This document shows positions 11,971-28,169 of a DNA stretch of 64,000 nucleotides, piece by piece. Origin of the DNA: CAWATZ01 sp963784995 (GTDB lineage Bacteria > Planctomycetota > Planctomycetia > Gemmatales > Gemmataceae); NCBI GenBank assembly GCA_963784995.1, contig CAWATZ010000003.1:1-64000 (forward strand), given 5' to 3'. Made by a program: the position numbers and the translations under genes. The first letter of the stretch is position 1. Each line of letters begins with the position of its first letter. The notes below the pieces were generated by a model. The model was not told the DNA's origin. It saw only the letters and a program-made list of their open reading frames with translations, and searched no databases.

Positions 11971-12878
11971 GAATCCATACCTCCGACTAGAGGTTCCGGG
12001 GCCCTGCCCCGGTCCTTGGCCCTCCGCGAGCCTCGTGCTCGACGGAAGTTCCGGCAAACGGGGATTGTACACAATCGCGGGCCGTTTTCCTAGTACAGAG
12101 CCAACAAGGGGTGTCCCTTTGGATTTTGGCGAGCGGCTGCGCTTTCGCGCAATGCGCAGCGGGCCGGTCTCGGCCGCACCAGCACCGGCGGGCTGACGCC
12201 GCGCCGCTCGCCAACATCCAGGGGGACGCCTCTCTTCACAATCCCCTCTTGACACTTCGCTTCCCGGAACGTATAGCCCCCCTTCCACAATTCACCCGTG
12301 ATTGAGTTCCTGTTGCACCGGTCCCGTGCGAACCAGGGATGGTTCCAACGAGACCGGGACTGCCGGCCACGGTGACATTGCCAGTGCCACCGAGGGGAGG
12401 CCGTGCCGACTTGTGAAGGCCCAGGGAGGAGCATTCAACGATTCCATTTTTCTTCAGGGTCGAGCGAACCGCAGTCGATAACAGGAGATGCAAAGGGCCT
12501 GAAACGAGGCCGTCAGGGACGGGGGTTGGCAAGTAGTGGGAGGTCAGTGCTTCTGGCCTGGACAAGCGGTCGGAACGTGGGGTGAATCGCTCGGGGAAGG
12601 TCTGGCGGCGGGGGAGCCGGCAGACAGCGACCGAGCGGTTCAGGTCCGGCCCTCAGGCAAAACGGTCGAAGGTGTGATCGGCACAACACCGGCAGGGCTC
12701 CCGACCAGGGAGCCGTCGCCGGACAGGTCCAGGCCGGGATGGGGAACCCGGCCGGGACCGAGGAGAACCACAACCAGCGCTATCAGGAGTCCGCACCGTG
12801 ATTGTCACCGGTTCCGAAACACCATCCATCCGTGACAGCGAGCCTACCAGCTACTCGCCATACAGCAGGGAGGAGTCC
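11971..12878. other. Long divergent intergenic region with degenerate palindrome
   Basis: No convincing gene is present on either strand. An imperfect inverted repeat (arms 12110-12137 and 12203-12230, five mismatches) encloses the sequence at 12185-12212, which also forms the right arm of the hairpin at 28100-28169. A small 7-bp hairpin lies at 12696-12714. The region must hold the promoters of the TPR gene (leftward) and of the sigma factor (rightward), but I could not identify them. Confidence 0.6.
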
Positions 12879-13655
<777 letters not shown>

Positions 13656-13681
13656 AACCGAATCTGGGCGAGCGTCTTGAG

Positions 13682-13756
13682 GGCGAGCCGGGAGCGTCAG
13701 CTCCCGGATTCTTCCGATGCGTCGGAGAATCCGGGAGCTGACGCTCCCGGCTCGCC
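13682..13756. terminator. Bidirectional terminator-like 31-bp hairpin
   Basis: Exact arms lie at 13682-13712 and 13726-13756 with a 13-base loop, between the convergent sigma-factor and secreted-protein genes. Each arm also contains an internal self-complementary core (CGGGAGC-GTCA-GCTCCCG). Confidence 0.8.
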
Positions 13757-13764
13757 TTTGACGC

Positions 13765-14706
13765 TTACTGCTTCTGCGCGATCTTCTTGATCAATTCCTC
13801 GCTGACCTTCAGGTCCACCGTAACCGTGGTGTTCACGAGCGAGACCTTGAGTCCGTCAAGGACTTCCTTGATGAGCGGACCATATTGCTCGTTGCCCTGG
13901 GTCATGAGCTGAATGACGGGCACGAAGCCCTCGATGACCTTCTTCAGCTCCTTGGCGACGTCCGCGTTGTTGGTGTGGATCTGGCCGTTAATCTCCAGGG
14001 CATCGGTGACGGTAATGCCGCCGGTAACGGACTTGACGCTGGCGGCGTACTTCTTGGTCTGGGGATTGGCCTCCATCTTCTTGCGGAGGTCCTCGGTGAT
14101 GATCCCGGCCATCCAGAGACTTTCCTTGCCGGGCACCTTGGCGACGGCGGCCCGCAGGTCGGGGTTGGCCTGGGCCTTGCCCTCGTTGCCGACCGACTTG
14201 ACCAGGTAATCCTTGTCGGTGGACATGACCATGGAGCCCTGGTTGGCCACGGTGGTGTAGAGCGTGTCCTGACCCGGATTCTTGGCTTCCCAGATGGTCA
14301 GCCGGCCTTCGGTCATCTTCTTGAGCTTCATGGGCTCCTTCTGGGCCTGGGCCTCCAGGGCGGCGTTGAGCTTGGCAGGGGCAAAGCGGCCGCGGACCAC
14401 GATCAGCACCTTGGGCATGGTGGTGCCGGCCGCGGTCACCGTGATCGAATCGAGATCCTTGAGCGGATTGAGGCCGGTGGCCGTCATCATCTGCATGGCC
14501 TCGGGCGACTTCAAGGCATCATTGATGATGGTCAGCGCGTACTTCTTGACCAGGGCCGAGTCGAGGATCTGTTTGATGTTCAGCTTCACCACCGCTTCGG
14601 CGTCGGACGGGACCATCCTGTCCAGTTCGGCGGCCGGGGTGGCGGAGGTGATCAGGAAACCGGCCACCAGGGCCAGACCCGCCAGCATTCGATTACGTGA
14701 CAGCAT
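13765..14706 (-). CDS. Secreted conserved hypothetical protein (paralogue 1)
   Basis: The start at 14706 is chosen because it begins a clear signal peptide (AGLALVAGFLITSATPAA) and has GGAA upstream. The mature protein opens with AELDRMVPSDAEAVVKLNIKQILDSALVKKYAL. This aligns well with the next gene, so the two form a tandem duplication. The 313-residue product has no recognised enzyme motif. Its alternating hydrophobic/charged pattern suggests a mixed alpha/beta fold outside the cytoplasm. Confidence 0.8.
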   Translation of the reverse strand: MLSRNRMLAGLALVAGFLITSATPAAELDRMVPSDAEAVVKLNIKQILDSALVKKYALTIINDALKSPEAMQMMTATGLNPLKDLDSITVTAAGTTMPKVLIVVRGRFAPAKLNAALEAQAQKEPMKLKKMTEGRLTIWEAKNPGQDTLYTTVANQGSMVMSTDKDYLVKSVGNEGKAQANPDLRAAVAKVPGKESLWMAGIITEDLRKKMEANPQTKKYAASVKSVTGGITVTDALEINGQIHTNNADVAKELKKVIEGFVPVIQLMTQGNEQYGPLIKEVLDGLKVSLVNTTVTVDLKVSEELIKKIAQKQ

Positions 14707-14809
14707 GGACTTTGATTCCTTTTTCAAAACAGCAGGCACGGAACGTCCCACACGCTCCGGCCTGCACGTCGGATAGTACCCAGGGGCGAAGGCGGGGGTT
14801 TCAGGTTGG

Positions 14810-14872
14810 TCCCCAGGCCGCTTGCGGCTTGGCGGAGCAGCTGGGTGCGCCAAGCCGCAAGCGGCCTGGGGA
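14810..14872. repeat. 25-bp perfect inverted repeat between tandem paralogues
   Basis: The arms 14810-14834 and 14848-14872 are exact, with a 13-base loop. The core GCCGCTTGCGGCTT recurs in the hairpin at 49865-49919, and shorter relatives occur near 16084 and at 17905-17928. It lies between two genes on the same strand. Confidence 0.85.
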
Positions 14873-14880
14873 ACAGTCGC

Positions 14881-15846
14881 TCACTGCTCCTTCTTGGTCC
14901 ATTTCTCAATGACCTCGGCGGGGATGGTCGCCTTGATGACGATGGTCTTGTCGCGGGCGTTGCTGCGGATGGTCTTGACAATGTCCACCACCGGAGCGAG
15001 ATCCTTGCCGGCTTCCTGGGTGGCCAGCAAGGACACAATCGCCAGGCCCTTGTTGAGGTAATCGCTGACGGTCTTGTTGATGTCCTTGGCCGCCCTGGCG
15101 GTCTTGGCCGTGCCAATCAGCTCCAGGTTGACGTCCTCGCCGATGGTCAAGCCGCCGCCGACCGCTTCCAGGTCCTTCAGGGCGTCCTGGACCTGCTCCG
15201 GCACGGCCTTGCTCAGGGCGCTGCCCAGGCCGGCCATGGCAACGCTCTGGCGCATGTCCATCTTTTCCAGCAGCGTCTGGAAGTCCTTGTTCTTCAGGAC
15301 CGGCGGCTGCTTGCGTTTGAGGGCATCGACGACGTAATCCTTGCCCGGTGAGACCAGCAGGGTCTTGTCGCTGGCCAGGGCCACGAACAGGGGGGTCTCC
15401 GATTCCGGCGGCGTGACCTCGTAGAGGAGCACCTCGTCCCCCTTGGCGTCCTTGGTCTTGTGGATCTTGAGTACGTCGCTGTAGGCCTTGGCGGATTCTT
15501 CGGCCTTGGCCTTGAACTTGGCCGCGTCGAACCGGCCATGAATGATTACCAGCCCCTTGTCGGGGGCCTGGACGCCCGGGCTGGCGACGGTGATCCGATC
15601 CAGGTCCTTGAATGGATCAAAGCCCAGGTCCTGGAGGGTCGCCTTGGCTTCCTCGGTATTGTCGATCAGCTCCTTGAGGGGGGCCAGGGCGTACTTCTTG
15701 ATGATCGGGGAGGAGACCATCTGCTTGACGTTGAACGTCACGATCTGCTCGGTGTCTTCGGGCAGGTAGCGATCGATCTCGGCCGCACGGGCCCCTGGGG
15801 CCGACAGCAGGGCCACACAGGCCAGGCTTGCGAGCAGGCGAAACAT
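14881..15846 (-). CDS. Secreted conserved hypothetical protein (paralogue 2)
   Basis: The start at 15846 begins a signal peptide (LLASLACVALLSAPGARA). The mature N-terminus AEIDRYLPEDTEQIVTFNVKQMVSSPIIKKYAL matches paralogue 1 in spacing and chemistry, as do later blocks (DPFKDLDRITV against NPLKDLDSITV; GLVIIHGRFDAAKF against VLIVVRGRFAPAKL). The product is 321 residues. The function is unknown; it is probably periplasmic or bound to a surface. Confidence 0.8.
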   Translation of the reverse strand: MFRLLASLACVALLSAPGARAAEIDRYLPEDTEQIVTFNVKQMVSSPIIKKYALAPLKELIDNTEEAKATLQDLGFDPFKDLDRITVASPGVQAPDKGLVIIHGRFDAAKFKAKAEESAKAYSDVLKIHKTKDAKGDEVLLYEVTPPESETPLFVALASDKTLLVSPGKDYVVDALKRKQPPVLKNKDFQTLLEKMDMRQSVAMAGLGSALSKAVPEQVQDALKDLEAVGGGLTIGEDVNLELIGTAKTARAAKDINKTVSDYLNKGLAIVSLLATQEAGKDLAPVVDIVKTIRSNARDKTIVIKATIPAEVIEKWTKKEQ

Positions 15847-16170
15847 GCGTCTTTTCCTTTCGTGCTGGAACGGGGCGAGCTGACGGATTTTCCAGACATC
15901 CCGCCCCAAAGGGGTTTGCAGCGCACGGCACGGTCTCGAAACCAACCGACGGTCCGGGCGTGGAGGTGATACCAGCGAAGTTGATTCGGGGTTTCGATCG
16001 CAGCCGTCCTGGCCCTCGGGTGTTATCGATCCTTGGTGTATGGTATCGTGTCGCCCGTGGAAGGCAAGCCTGCTCCCGGAGCCCAAGCCGCTTGCGGCGC
16101 AGGGAAGGGCCGCTTGCTCCGCTGCGCCGGAACGCTGCGGGGGCGTCCCTGCGGGGCTTGCTGCTCGCCT
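15847..16170. other. Intergenic region with decayed palindromic repeat
   Basis: No gene is supported. The stretch at about 16080-16150 contains broken arms (GCCGCTTGCGGCGCAG and CTGCGCCGG) resembling the 14810 and 49865 hairpin family, apparently a degenerate copy. The promoter of paralogue 2 should lie at the low-coordinate end. Confidence 0.5.
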
Positions 16171-17356
16171 TCAGCGCACCCGACAAATCAAGCACTTGAG
16201 GTAATGCGACTCCAGGCAGCTGACCGCAACCGGATGATCCGGAGCCGGTCCCCGCCGGTCCAGCAGCTGGACGTCGCGCTTCTCCTCCGCGGCCAGTTGA
16301 GCCAGCAGTTCCTCCAGCATGTCCACCGTGATCAAGCCCGTACAGCAGCAGACGACCAGGATGCCGTCGCGTTCCAGCAAGCGCAGGCCGAGGGTCTGCA
16401 ACCGGCGATAGCCGCGCAGGCGCTTCCTCCACCGCGTTGCGCGTGCGGGCAAAGCGGGGCGGGTCCAGGATCACCATGCCAAAGCGCTCGCCCCGAGCGT
16501 TCAGCGACGCCAGATGGTCGAAGACGTCGTCCCGGATGAACTCGACGTGAGCCAGCTGATTGATCCGGGCGTTTTCGCGTGCCAGGGCCAGGGCCGGCTC
16601 CGAGACGTCCACGCCCAGCACGGCCGTCGCCCCGGCACGGGCCGCGTGCAGACCGAAACCGCCGGAGTAGCAGAAGGCGTCAAGCACACGCCGGCCCGCG
16701 GCCAGACGGGCGACCGCCTGGCGGTTGTCGCGCTGGTCGAGGTAAAACCCCGTCTTCTGGCCCTCCGCCAGATTGACCAGGAACGTCAGGCCAGTATCTT
16801 CAATGCGGATCGGTTCGGTGGGCACGTGGCCCCAGAGGGGCCCATCGTGCGCTTCCAGACCTTCCAGCTGGCCGATGCCGCGCTCGGTGCGCTGATAAAT
16901 GCCCTCCGGCCGGAGCAGCTCAACAAGCAGGTCCACGAGCAGGTCGCGCCGCTGGGCCAAACCCAGGGCGGTCAGTTGCAGGATCAGCCAGCGGTCGTAG
17001 CGGTCCACGATACAGCCGGGCAGGCCGTCCCCCTCGCTGAAGACTAACCGGCACGCTTGACCCAGGTTCATCAGGCCTAGCATCCGGCGCAGGCGGATGG
17101 CCGCTTCCAGCTGGCCGCGGAAGAAAGCACGGTCCAGTTCCTGGGTGCTGTCCCAGAGGTAAAGACGGACGCGGATCTTGCTCTGGCTGTTGTACAGGCC
17201 GCGTGCGACAAAGTTGCCGGTGTGGGAGAGCAGATCGACAACGGCGCCGTCGGCCGGATTGCCCTCGACCCGGGCGATGGCCCCGGGAAAGACCCAGGGG
17301 TGCCGGCCGTAGAAGGGTCGGGCGCGGCGCGGCTGCAAGATCACCTGGGGGTTCAT
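16171..17356 (-). CDS. rlmI: RlmI-like 23S rRNA cytosine-C5 methyltransferase, one frameshift
   Basis: The preferred start is 17356 (MNPQVILQPRRARPF). An N-terminal PUA domain (about residues 1-75) is followed by an RlmI-type region (FSEGDGLPGCIVDRY, EGQKTGFYLDQRDNR) and the SAM domain (VLDAFCYSGGFGLHAARAGA, then VILDPPRFAR). After AVEEA the frame is lost; removing one extra base at 16420 restores LRGYRRLQTLGLRLLERDGILVVCCCTGLI and the stop at 16171. The corrected length is 394 residues, against 396 for E. coli RlmI. Family activity is m5C methylation of 23S rRNA. The lesion is probably a sequence error. Confidence 0.82.
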
Positions 17357-17405
17357 GGCAATGGTCGTGTTGGGGTGAGAGGGGCCCTGGCCTGCATTGA
17401 TGCGG

Positions 17406-17870
17406 TCAATGGCCGCCCCGCTCGACTGCTTCAATGTAGGCCAGGGCCCGGTCCAGTTCGCGTTTGTACTGCACGGTGCGCAGCAGGGAGCGGACCCGCA
17501 GGGTCAGCTCGGCCTTGGTGATGGGTTTGGAGACGAACTCGTCGGTGCCGGCATCGACGGCCCGGTCGATGTCGCTGGCTTGATCCAGAGCGGTGAGCAT
17601 CAGCACCAGGGTGTGGGCGGTGGCGGGGTTGGCCCTGATCTGCCTGCACACCTCGAAACCGCTGATCCGGGGCATCATGATGTCCAGCACGACCAGGTCG
17701 GGCCGCCAGCCGCGGATCAGTTCCAGGGCCTGTTCGCCCGAATAGGCCGTGCGCAGCTCATAGGCGCCCTCGCTCAGATGGGCCTCGACCAGTTCCGCGT
17801 TTTGCACGTTGTCATCGACAATGAGGATGCGCGGCAATCGATTCTCAGAGGGTTCAGGAGCGGGTGGCAT
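17406..17870 (-). CDS. Single-domain response regulator
   Basis: Start 17870 (MPPAPEPSENRLPRILIVDDN) gives 154 residues. The receiver domain has the acidic pair in VDDN, the phospho-acceptor Asp in LVVLDIMMPRISG (about residue 60), Thr in MLTALD and Lys in FVSKPIT. The C-terminal tail (VRSLLRTVQYKRELDRALAYIEAVE) is a coiled-coil-like helix, as in planctomycete PleD/CheY-type regulators; there is no output domain. It is divergent from the histidine kinase at 18017 but is not obviously its partner, since that kinase is followed by its own NtrC. Confidence 0.9.
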   Translation of the reverse strand: MPPAPEPSENRLPRILIVDDNVQNAELVEAHLSEGAYELRTAYSGEQALELIRGWRPDLVVLDIMMPRISGFEVCRQIRANPATAHTLVLMLTALDQASDIDRAVDAGTDEFVSKPITKAELTLRVRSLLRTVQYKRELDRALAYIEAVERGGH

Positions 17871-17904
17871 GGCAGGGACTCCGTTCTTCGTCAGGGCAGC
17901 GGTC

Positions 17905-17928
17905 CCACAAGCCGGTTGCGGCTTGTGG
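17905..17928. repeat. Short hairpin in divergent regulator/kinase promoter region
   Basis: The 10-bp arms 17905-17914 and 17919-17928 (CCACAAGCCG) enclose a GTTG loop. It resembles the core of the CTTGCGGCTT palindrome family. Confidence 0.6.
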
Positions 17929-18016
17929 AACAGACCGTCAGTATTATACAAAAGCAAGAGGGAGAACAACCCGGTTGTTTCTTCTCCCCGACTCGCGGTG
18001 CGACCCTGTGGAGGCG

Positions 18017-19518
18017 ATGATGAGCCGACGCATCTTGATCCAGGTGACGGCCCCCGCCGTGATCAGCGGCTTTCTGCTGCTGCTCACCTGTCTGCTCAGC
18101 GCCTGGTACGTGGACTGGCTGCAGACCAATTTCAATACCATCCTGCGCCTCCAACGTCGCCAGCCTGGAGGCCGCCCAGGAGCTGGAGAACTCGGTCCGG
18201 CAACTGCGCTTCCACTGCTTCCTTTACCTGATCGATCCGAGCCCCCAACTGATGGAGGACATCAAGACAGACGAGAACGAGTTTGAAAAATGGCTGAAGC
18301 AAGCCCAGGAGTGCGCCACCACGCTGCGGGAACAGGTCTACGTCCAGGAGATTCGCGAGGGCTACCGGATCTATCGCGAGGATTTTGGCCAGCTGTGCGA
18401 GGAAGTGAAGCGGACGGGCGGAATCAAGCAGGGCTATCGCCAGCTGGCCAAGGACCATCCCGTCCGCGAGGTGATCGCGCCGTGCGAGAAGTATGCCCGG
18501 ATCAACGAGGAGATGATGACCGCGGCCGCTCAGGAGGGCGAGCGGGTGACGCAGCGGCTGCATCTGACCATGCTGCTGGTCGGCCTGGGCGGACCGCTGG
18601 GCGGCCTGATCGGTGGCTACGGCATTGGCCGGGGCTTGCAGAAATCGCTGTACCGCTTCCAGGTGCGGGTCCAGGACGCGGCCCAGCAGCTGGAGCACAA
18701 CGCCGCCACGGTCAGCCTGTCAGCCGACGCCGACATGGACCTGATCGATCAGCAGCTGGAGCGCGTGGTCAAGCGGGTCAGCGAGGTGACCGGGCAGTTG
18801 CAGCAACAGCAGCAGGACATGCTCCGGGCCCAGCAACTGGCGGCGGTGGGTCAGCTGGCCGCCGGCGTCGCGCACGAAGTGCGCAACCCCCTGACCGCGA
18901 TCAAGCTGCTGGTCGAGGCGGCCCTGCGCACCCACAAGCCCAGGCCGTTCACTCCGGAAAACCTGAAGGTGGTTCACGGCGAGATCTTGCGGCTGGAGCA
19001 AATCGTGCAGAACTTCCTCGATTTCGCCCGGCCGCCCGCCCTGCACCGCCAGCACTGCGACGTCCGCGACCTGGTGCAGCGGGCGGTCAGCCTGATCCGG
19101 ACCCGGGCCCGCCAGCAGCAGGTGGACGTGCGCGTGCAATGTCCCGAGCAGCCGATCCTCGGGACGGTGGACGGCAACAAGCTCAGTACCGTGCTGGTCA
19201 ACTTGCTCCTCAACGCCCTGGACGCCATGCCCTCGGGCGGCCAGTTGACCGTCGCGCTGGAGGCCGACGGCGCCGAACTGCACTGCCGGGTCGAGGACAC
19301 CGGCGCGGGCATCCGTCCGGAAATGCTCGCGCACCTGTTCACGCCCTTCAGCAGTACCAAGGAAACCGGCAGCGGCCTGGGCCTGAGCATCTGCCGGCGC
19401 ATCATCGAGGAACATGGCGGTCAAATTACGGGCGGCAACCGGGAGGGCGGCGGCGCACGCTTTGCTTTCCGGTTGCCGGCTGATGATTCCCTTGTAATCG
19501 CAACGGCGCGAGGACCCT

Positions 19519-19541
<23 letters not shown>
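18017..19541 (+). CDS. NtrB-type membrane sensor histidine kinase, one frameshift
   Basis: The start is ATG 18017 or 18020. A first TM helix (APAVISGFLLLLTCLLSAWYV) is followed by an extracytoplasmic helical region and a second TM helix (LTMLLVGLGGPLGGLIGGYGIG). HisKA follows with His in GVAHEVRNPLTAIK (about residue 286). HATPase has its N-box in LVNLLLNALDAM, the G1 box in DTGAGI and the G2 box in GSGLGLSICRRII. One extra C near 18151 breaks the frame after NTILRL; removing it gives continuous NVASLEAAQELENSVRQL and a 507-residue protein. Its 3' end overlaps the NtrC gene by 23 bases, so the two are coupled. Confidence 0.88.
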
Positions 19542-20966
<1,425 letters not shown>

Positions 20967-21281
20967 ACCACTGCGGTTGAAATCTGACCGTGGGGGGCAA
21001 GAACTGGCCCCTGCGTCCTCCTGTTTAGAGCCGCGCAGCGGCTCCGCGTTACGGCGATTGCGGCACAGGAAGAAAAAGGCCGACGGCCCTCCCGCCTTCC
21101 CCCCAGGGCGATGCCCTGGGCTATCGTGTTGCGCCCCTTCGGGGCTGTTGGCTTTCGCCCCGAAGGGGCGCAACACGATAGCCCAGGGCATCGCCCTGGG
21201 GGGAGAGGGCAGCGCCCTGGGTCAGGGGCCGAGGCGGTCTTTCTCTTGCTGAGTCACAATAAACGCTCCTTGGTTCCTGGT
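20967..21281. repeat. Intergenic region with 46-bp perfect REP-like palindrome
   Basis: Arms 21099-21144 and 21158-21203 are exact reverse complements with a 13-base loop. Each arm is a copy of the dispersed element characterised by GGGCGATGCCCTGGGC followed by GCGCCCCTTCGGGG. A short GAGCCGC/GCGGCTC hairpin lies at 21029-21045. No gene is seen between the NtrC gene and the csrA promoter. Confidence 0.9.
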
Positions 21282-21298
21282 CTGGCACAGCTCTTGCA
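21282..21298 (+). promoter_or_regulatory. Sigma-54 promoter of csrA
   Basis: CTGGCACAGCTCTTGCA matches the sigma-54 consensus TGGCAC-N5-TTGCW, with the GG and GC dinucleotides at the required spacing. The predicted transcription start is near 21309, giving a leader of about 49 bases before csrA. The NtrC-type activator gene ends 0.3 kb upstream. Confidence 0.85.
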
Positions 21299-21357
21299 CG
21301 GAATCAACCCGGCCCAATTGATTCGACCAACCTGATGAACTGATAAGGAGCATGAGC

Positions 21358-21573
21358 ATGCTTGTTCTGAGCCGCAAGCGGGGAGAGAAGATTGTCCTAC
21401 CACAGCTGAACATCGAGTTAATGGTGGTGGAAATTAGCGGCGACCGGGTCCGGCTGGGTGTGGCAGCTCCAACGGACATTGCGGTCTACCGCGAGGAGAT
21501 CTGGGAGCGGATCCTCAAGGAGCAGCAAGTGGAAGAGGGACATGCGGTCGCCACGGGGGGGCCGCGAGGCTGA
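21358..21573 (+). CDS. csrA: Carbon storage regulator CsrA
   Basis: ATG 21358 (MLVLSRKRGEKIVL) is chosen over ATG 21352 because AAGGAG at 21345-21350 is then seven bases away and the protein starts as CsrA normally does. The 71-residue product has the five-strand core including GDRVRLGVAAPTDIAVYREEI, with the RNA-contact Arg and Leu-Gly residues. Family role: a dimeric protein that binds GGA motifs in mRNA leaders to block or stabilise translation. It is preceded by a sigma-54 promoter and followed on the same strand by a small membrane protein and treS, possibly one transcript. Confidence 0.95.
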   Translation: MLVLSRKRGEKIVLPQLNIELMVVEISGDRVRLGVAAPTDIAVYREEIWERILKEQQVEEGHAVATGGPRG

Positions 21574-21737
21574 TTCCCATGGCCCGGCTTGCGGACAAGG
21601 GACAACCGGTCGGGGCGGCCGGGACTGAGGAACAATTCCCCTGGCAACCATCTCTTCGGGAATTCACTCCTCAGTCGCCTCCCTGGGTTCCGGTTCGGCA
21701 GGACTGTTCTGGAATGAATCCTCTTGGGACGAAAAGA

Positions 21738-21977
21738 ATGAGTCAGTTCCTGATCCGGATGCGACTGGTCCTTGGCGGCGCCATGTGCGGGAGTTTCCTG
21801 GGTCTGTTCGCGGGCGCTCTGTCGGCGGTCGCTTACGGGGCCCACGTCGGCAACTACTCCAGTGCTCTGATTGTCGTTCTCGGCGGCGGCGCGATCTGCT
21901 GTTTGCCCGGGGCCCTGTATGGCGCCCTGGTGGAGTCCCCACAGGGAGCGGTTCCGGATAAAATAAGAAGAGGGTAG
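21738..21977 (+). CDS. Small hypothetical membrane protein
   Basis: ATG 21738 (MSQFLIRMRLVLGG) gives 79 residues; ATG 21714 is also possible. Two Gly/Ala-rich hydrophobic segments (LVLGGAMCGSFLGLFAGALSAVAY and SALIVVLGGGAICCLPGALYGAL) suggest a two-helix inner-membrane protein with a short basic tail. I do not recognise the family. It lies between csrA and treS. Confidence 0.5.
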   Translation: MSQFLIRMRLVLGGAMCGSFLGLFAGALSAVAYGAHVGNYSSALIVVLGGGAICCLPGALYGALVESPQGAVPDKIRRG

Positions 21978-22024
21978 CGAACTGGGGCTGACGGTCTGCC
22001 TCGCGGTTGGTTGCCCCCTTCCTG

Positions 22025-22067
22025 CCCGCCCGCGGCCACAGGCGGCTTGCCTGTGGCCGCGGGCGGG
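22025..22067. repeat. 19-bp perfect hairpin upstream of treS
   Basis: Arms 22025-22043 and 22049-22067 with a 5-base loop sit 25 bases before the treS start. This could attenuate read-through from csrA or shield the treS leader. Confidence 0.75.
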
Positions 22068-22091
22068 GCAACCGCGCTGTGGATCCGAGCA

Positions 22092-25481
<3,390 letters not shown>

Positions 25482-25704
25482 GGGCCTGACCCGCCCAACT
25501 GCCGAGAACGCTGAGAGGCCCGTCTCTCACAATGGGAACTTTGTTGCTCAATTCCTGACCGTCACGGTCGAAAGTTGTTTGCAGAAAGCGAATTACAGCC
25601 CGGGAAACGAAGAGAAACCTGTTCCCCCTCCTTCCCCTTTTCCTGATTCTGCATGCACTTTGTCCAAACTCAATTCTGTTCCTGACAATCTCCACTTTTT
25701 GCTG
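25482..25704. other. Intergenic region upstream of the second trehalose operon
   Basis: This unusually A/T-rich stretch for this genome has no gene, running from the treS stop to the sigma-54 promoter at 25705. It is the expected location of activator-binding (enhancer) sites; I could not define one by eye. Confidence 0.5.
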
Positions 25705-25721
25705 CTGGCACGCGGCTTGCT
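25705..25721 (+). promoter_or_regulatory. Sigma-54 promoter of the second otsA/otsB pair
   Basis: CTGGCACGCGGCTTGCT is a full match to the consensus YTGGCACG-N4-TTGCW. The predicted start is near 25732, giving an 80-base leader before ATG 25812. Confidence 0.9.
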
Positions 25722-25769
25722 AGAGGAAAGGTGATTCATGGGGTCGAAGATATCCCCAGCAAGGAGCGA

Positions 25770-25805
25770 GATCGGGTCACGCAGGACCGATCCTCTCAAA
25801 GGAGG
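25770..25805 (+). promoter_or_regulatory. otsA leader hairpin and strong ribosome-binding site (candidate CsrA target)
   Basis: The stem GATCGG/CCGATC (25770-25775 and 25787-25792) presents AGGA in an 11-base loop. Six bases later AAAGGAGG (25798-25805) is the Shine-Dalgarno sequence, six bases from the ATG at 25812. Paired GGA motifs, one in a hairpin loop and one at the ribosome site, are the classic CsrA arrangement. CsrA binding is inferred only. Confidence 0.5.
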
Positions 25806-25811
25806 CATCGT

Positions 25812-27366
<1,555 letters not shown>

Positions 27367-28099
27367 TGGCACCCTGACGCCCATTGTCGAGCATCCCGAC
27401 AAGGCGGTGCTGCCGGCCCGGCGGCGCTGGTTGCTCTGCTGCCTGGCACGGCAGCAGGGTCTGAGCGTTGCCATCGTCAGCAGCCGGAGTCTGGAAAACC
27501 TCAAGCGCATGGTGGGGCTGGAGGGGCTGATCTACGCCGGCAACCTCGGTCTGGAAATCGAGATGGGGGACCGGACCATCGTCCATGCGGAGGCGGTGGC
27601 CAGCCGGGAGATGCTCGCCGGGGTCCTGGCCCGGCTGCAAGGGCTGGCGCAAGCCTTTCCGGGGGCCTGGGTCGAGGACAAGAAACTGGGCCTGACCCTG
27701 CATTTCCGGCAAGTCGATCCGGCCCGGCGTCTTCCCCTGGTGGAACAAAGTCGGGCGGTGCTGGCCGAGTCCAAGGACCTGCTGCGCATTGTCCCCGCCC
27801 CGCTGGCCCTGGAAATCACCCCGCTGCCCGACTGGAACAAGGGCTCGGCCGTGGAGTGGATCCTGGAGCAGCTGCCCGCCGAGACGCTTCCGTTCTACGC
27901 CGGCGACTCGGCCAACGACAAGGAAGCGTTCCTGATGGCGGCGGGTCGGGGCGGTTTGACGGTGGGCGTTGGTCCCGAGGCCCCCCCCCAGGCCCGCTAC
28001 GTGGTGCCGACCCCGGATAGTCTGATCGACCTGCTGGCCCAGCTGCTGCCGGCCATCACGGTGGCGGGGCTCAAGTGAACGGCGCCCGAAGATCGGCAA

Positions 28100-28169
28100 G
28101 GCGAGCGGCGCGGCGTCAGCCCGCGCGGCAGGAGGCGCCTACCGGCGGGCTGACGCCGCGCCGCTCGCC
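28100..28169. terminator. 25-bp hairpin at convergent otsB/kinase junction
   Basis: Arms 28100-28124 and 28145-28169 are exact with a 20-base loop. The right arm abuts the kinase stop codon, and the same sequence is present at 12185-12212. Confidence 0.8.

Noticed and set aside
12289..12835. Small ORFs upstream of the sigma factor
   Set aside because: Translations are low-complexity with no motif, and none has a convincing ribosome site. ATG 12879 with GGGAGGAG explains the gene start.
15617..16170. C-terminal extension of the RlmI-like frame past 16171
   Set aside because: It arises from the frameshift at 16420. The correct frame ends at 16171 with the conserved C-terminus.
22011..22091. 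Upstream start for TreS within the hairpin
   Set aside because: The extra residues are translated palindrome. The family N-terminus begins at ATG 22092.
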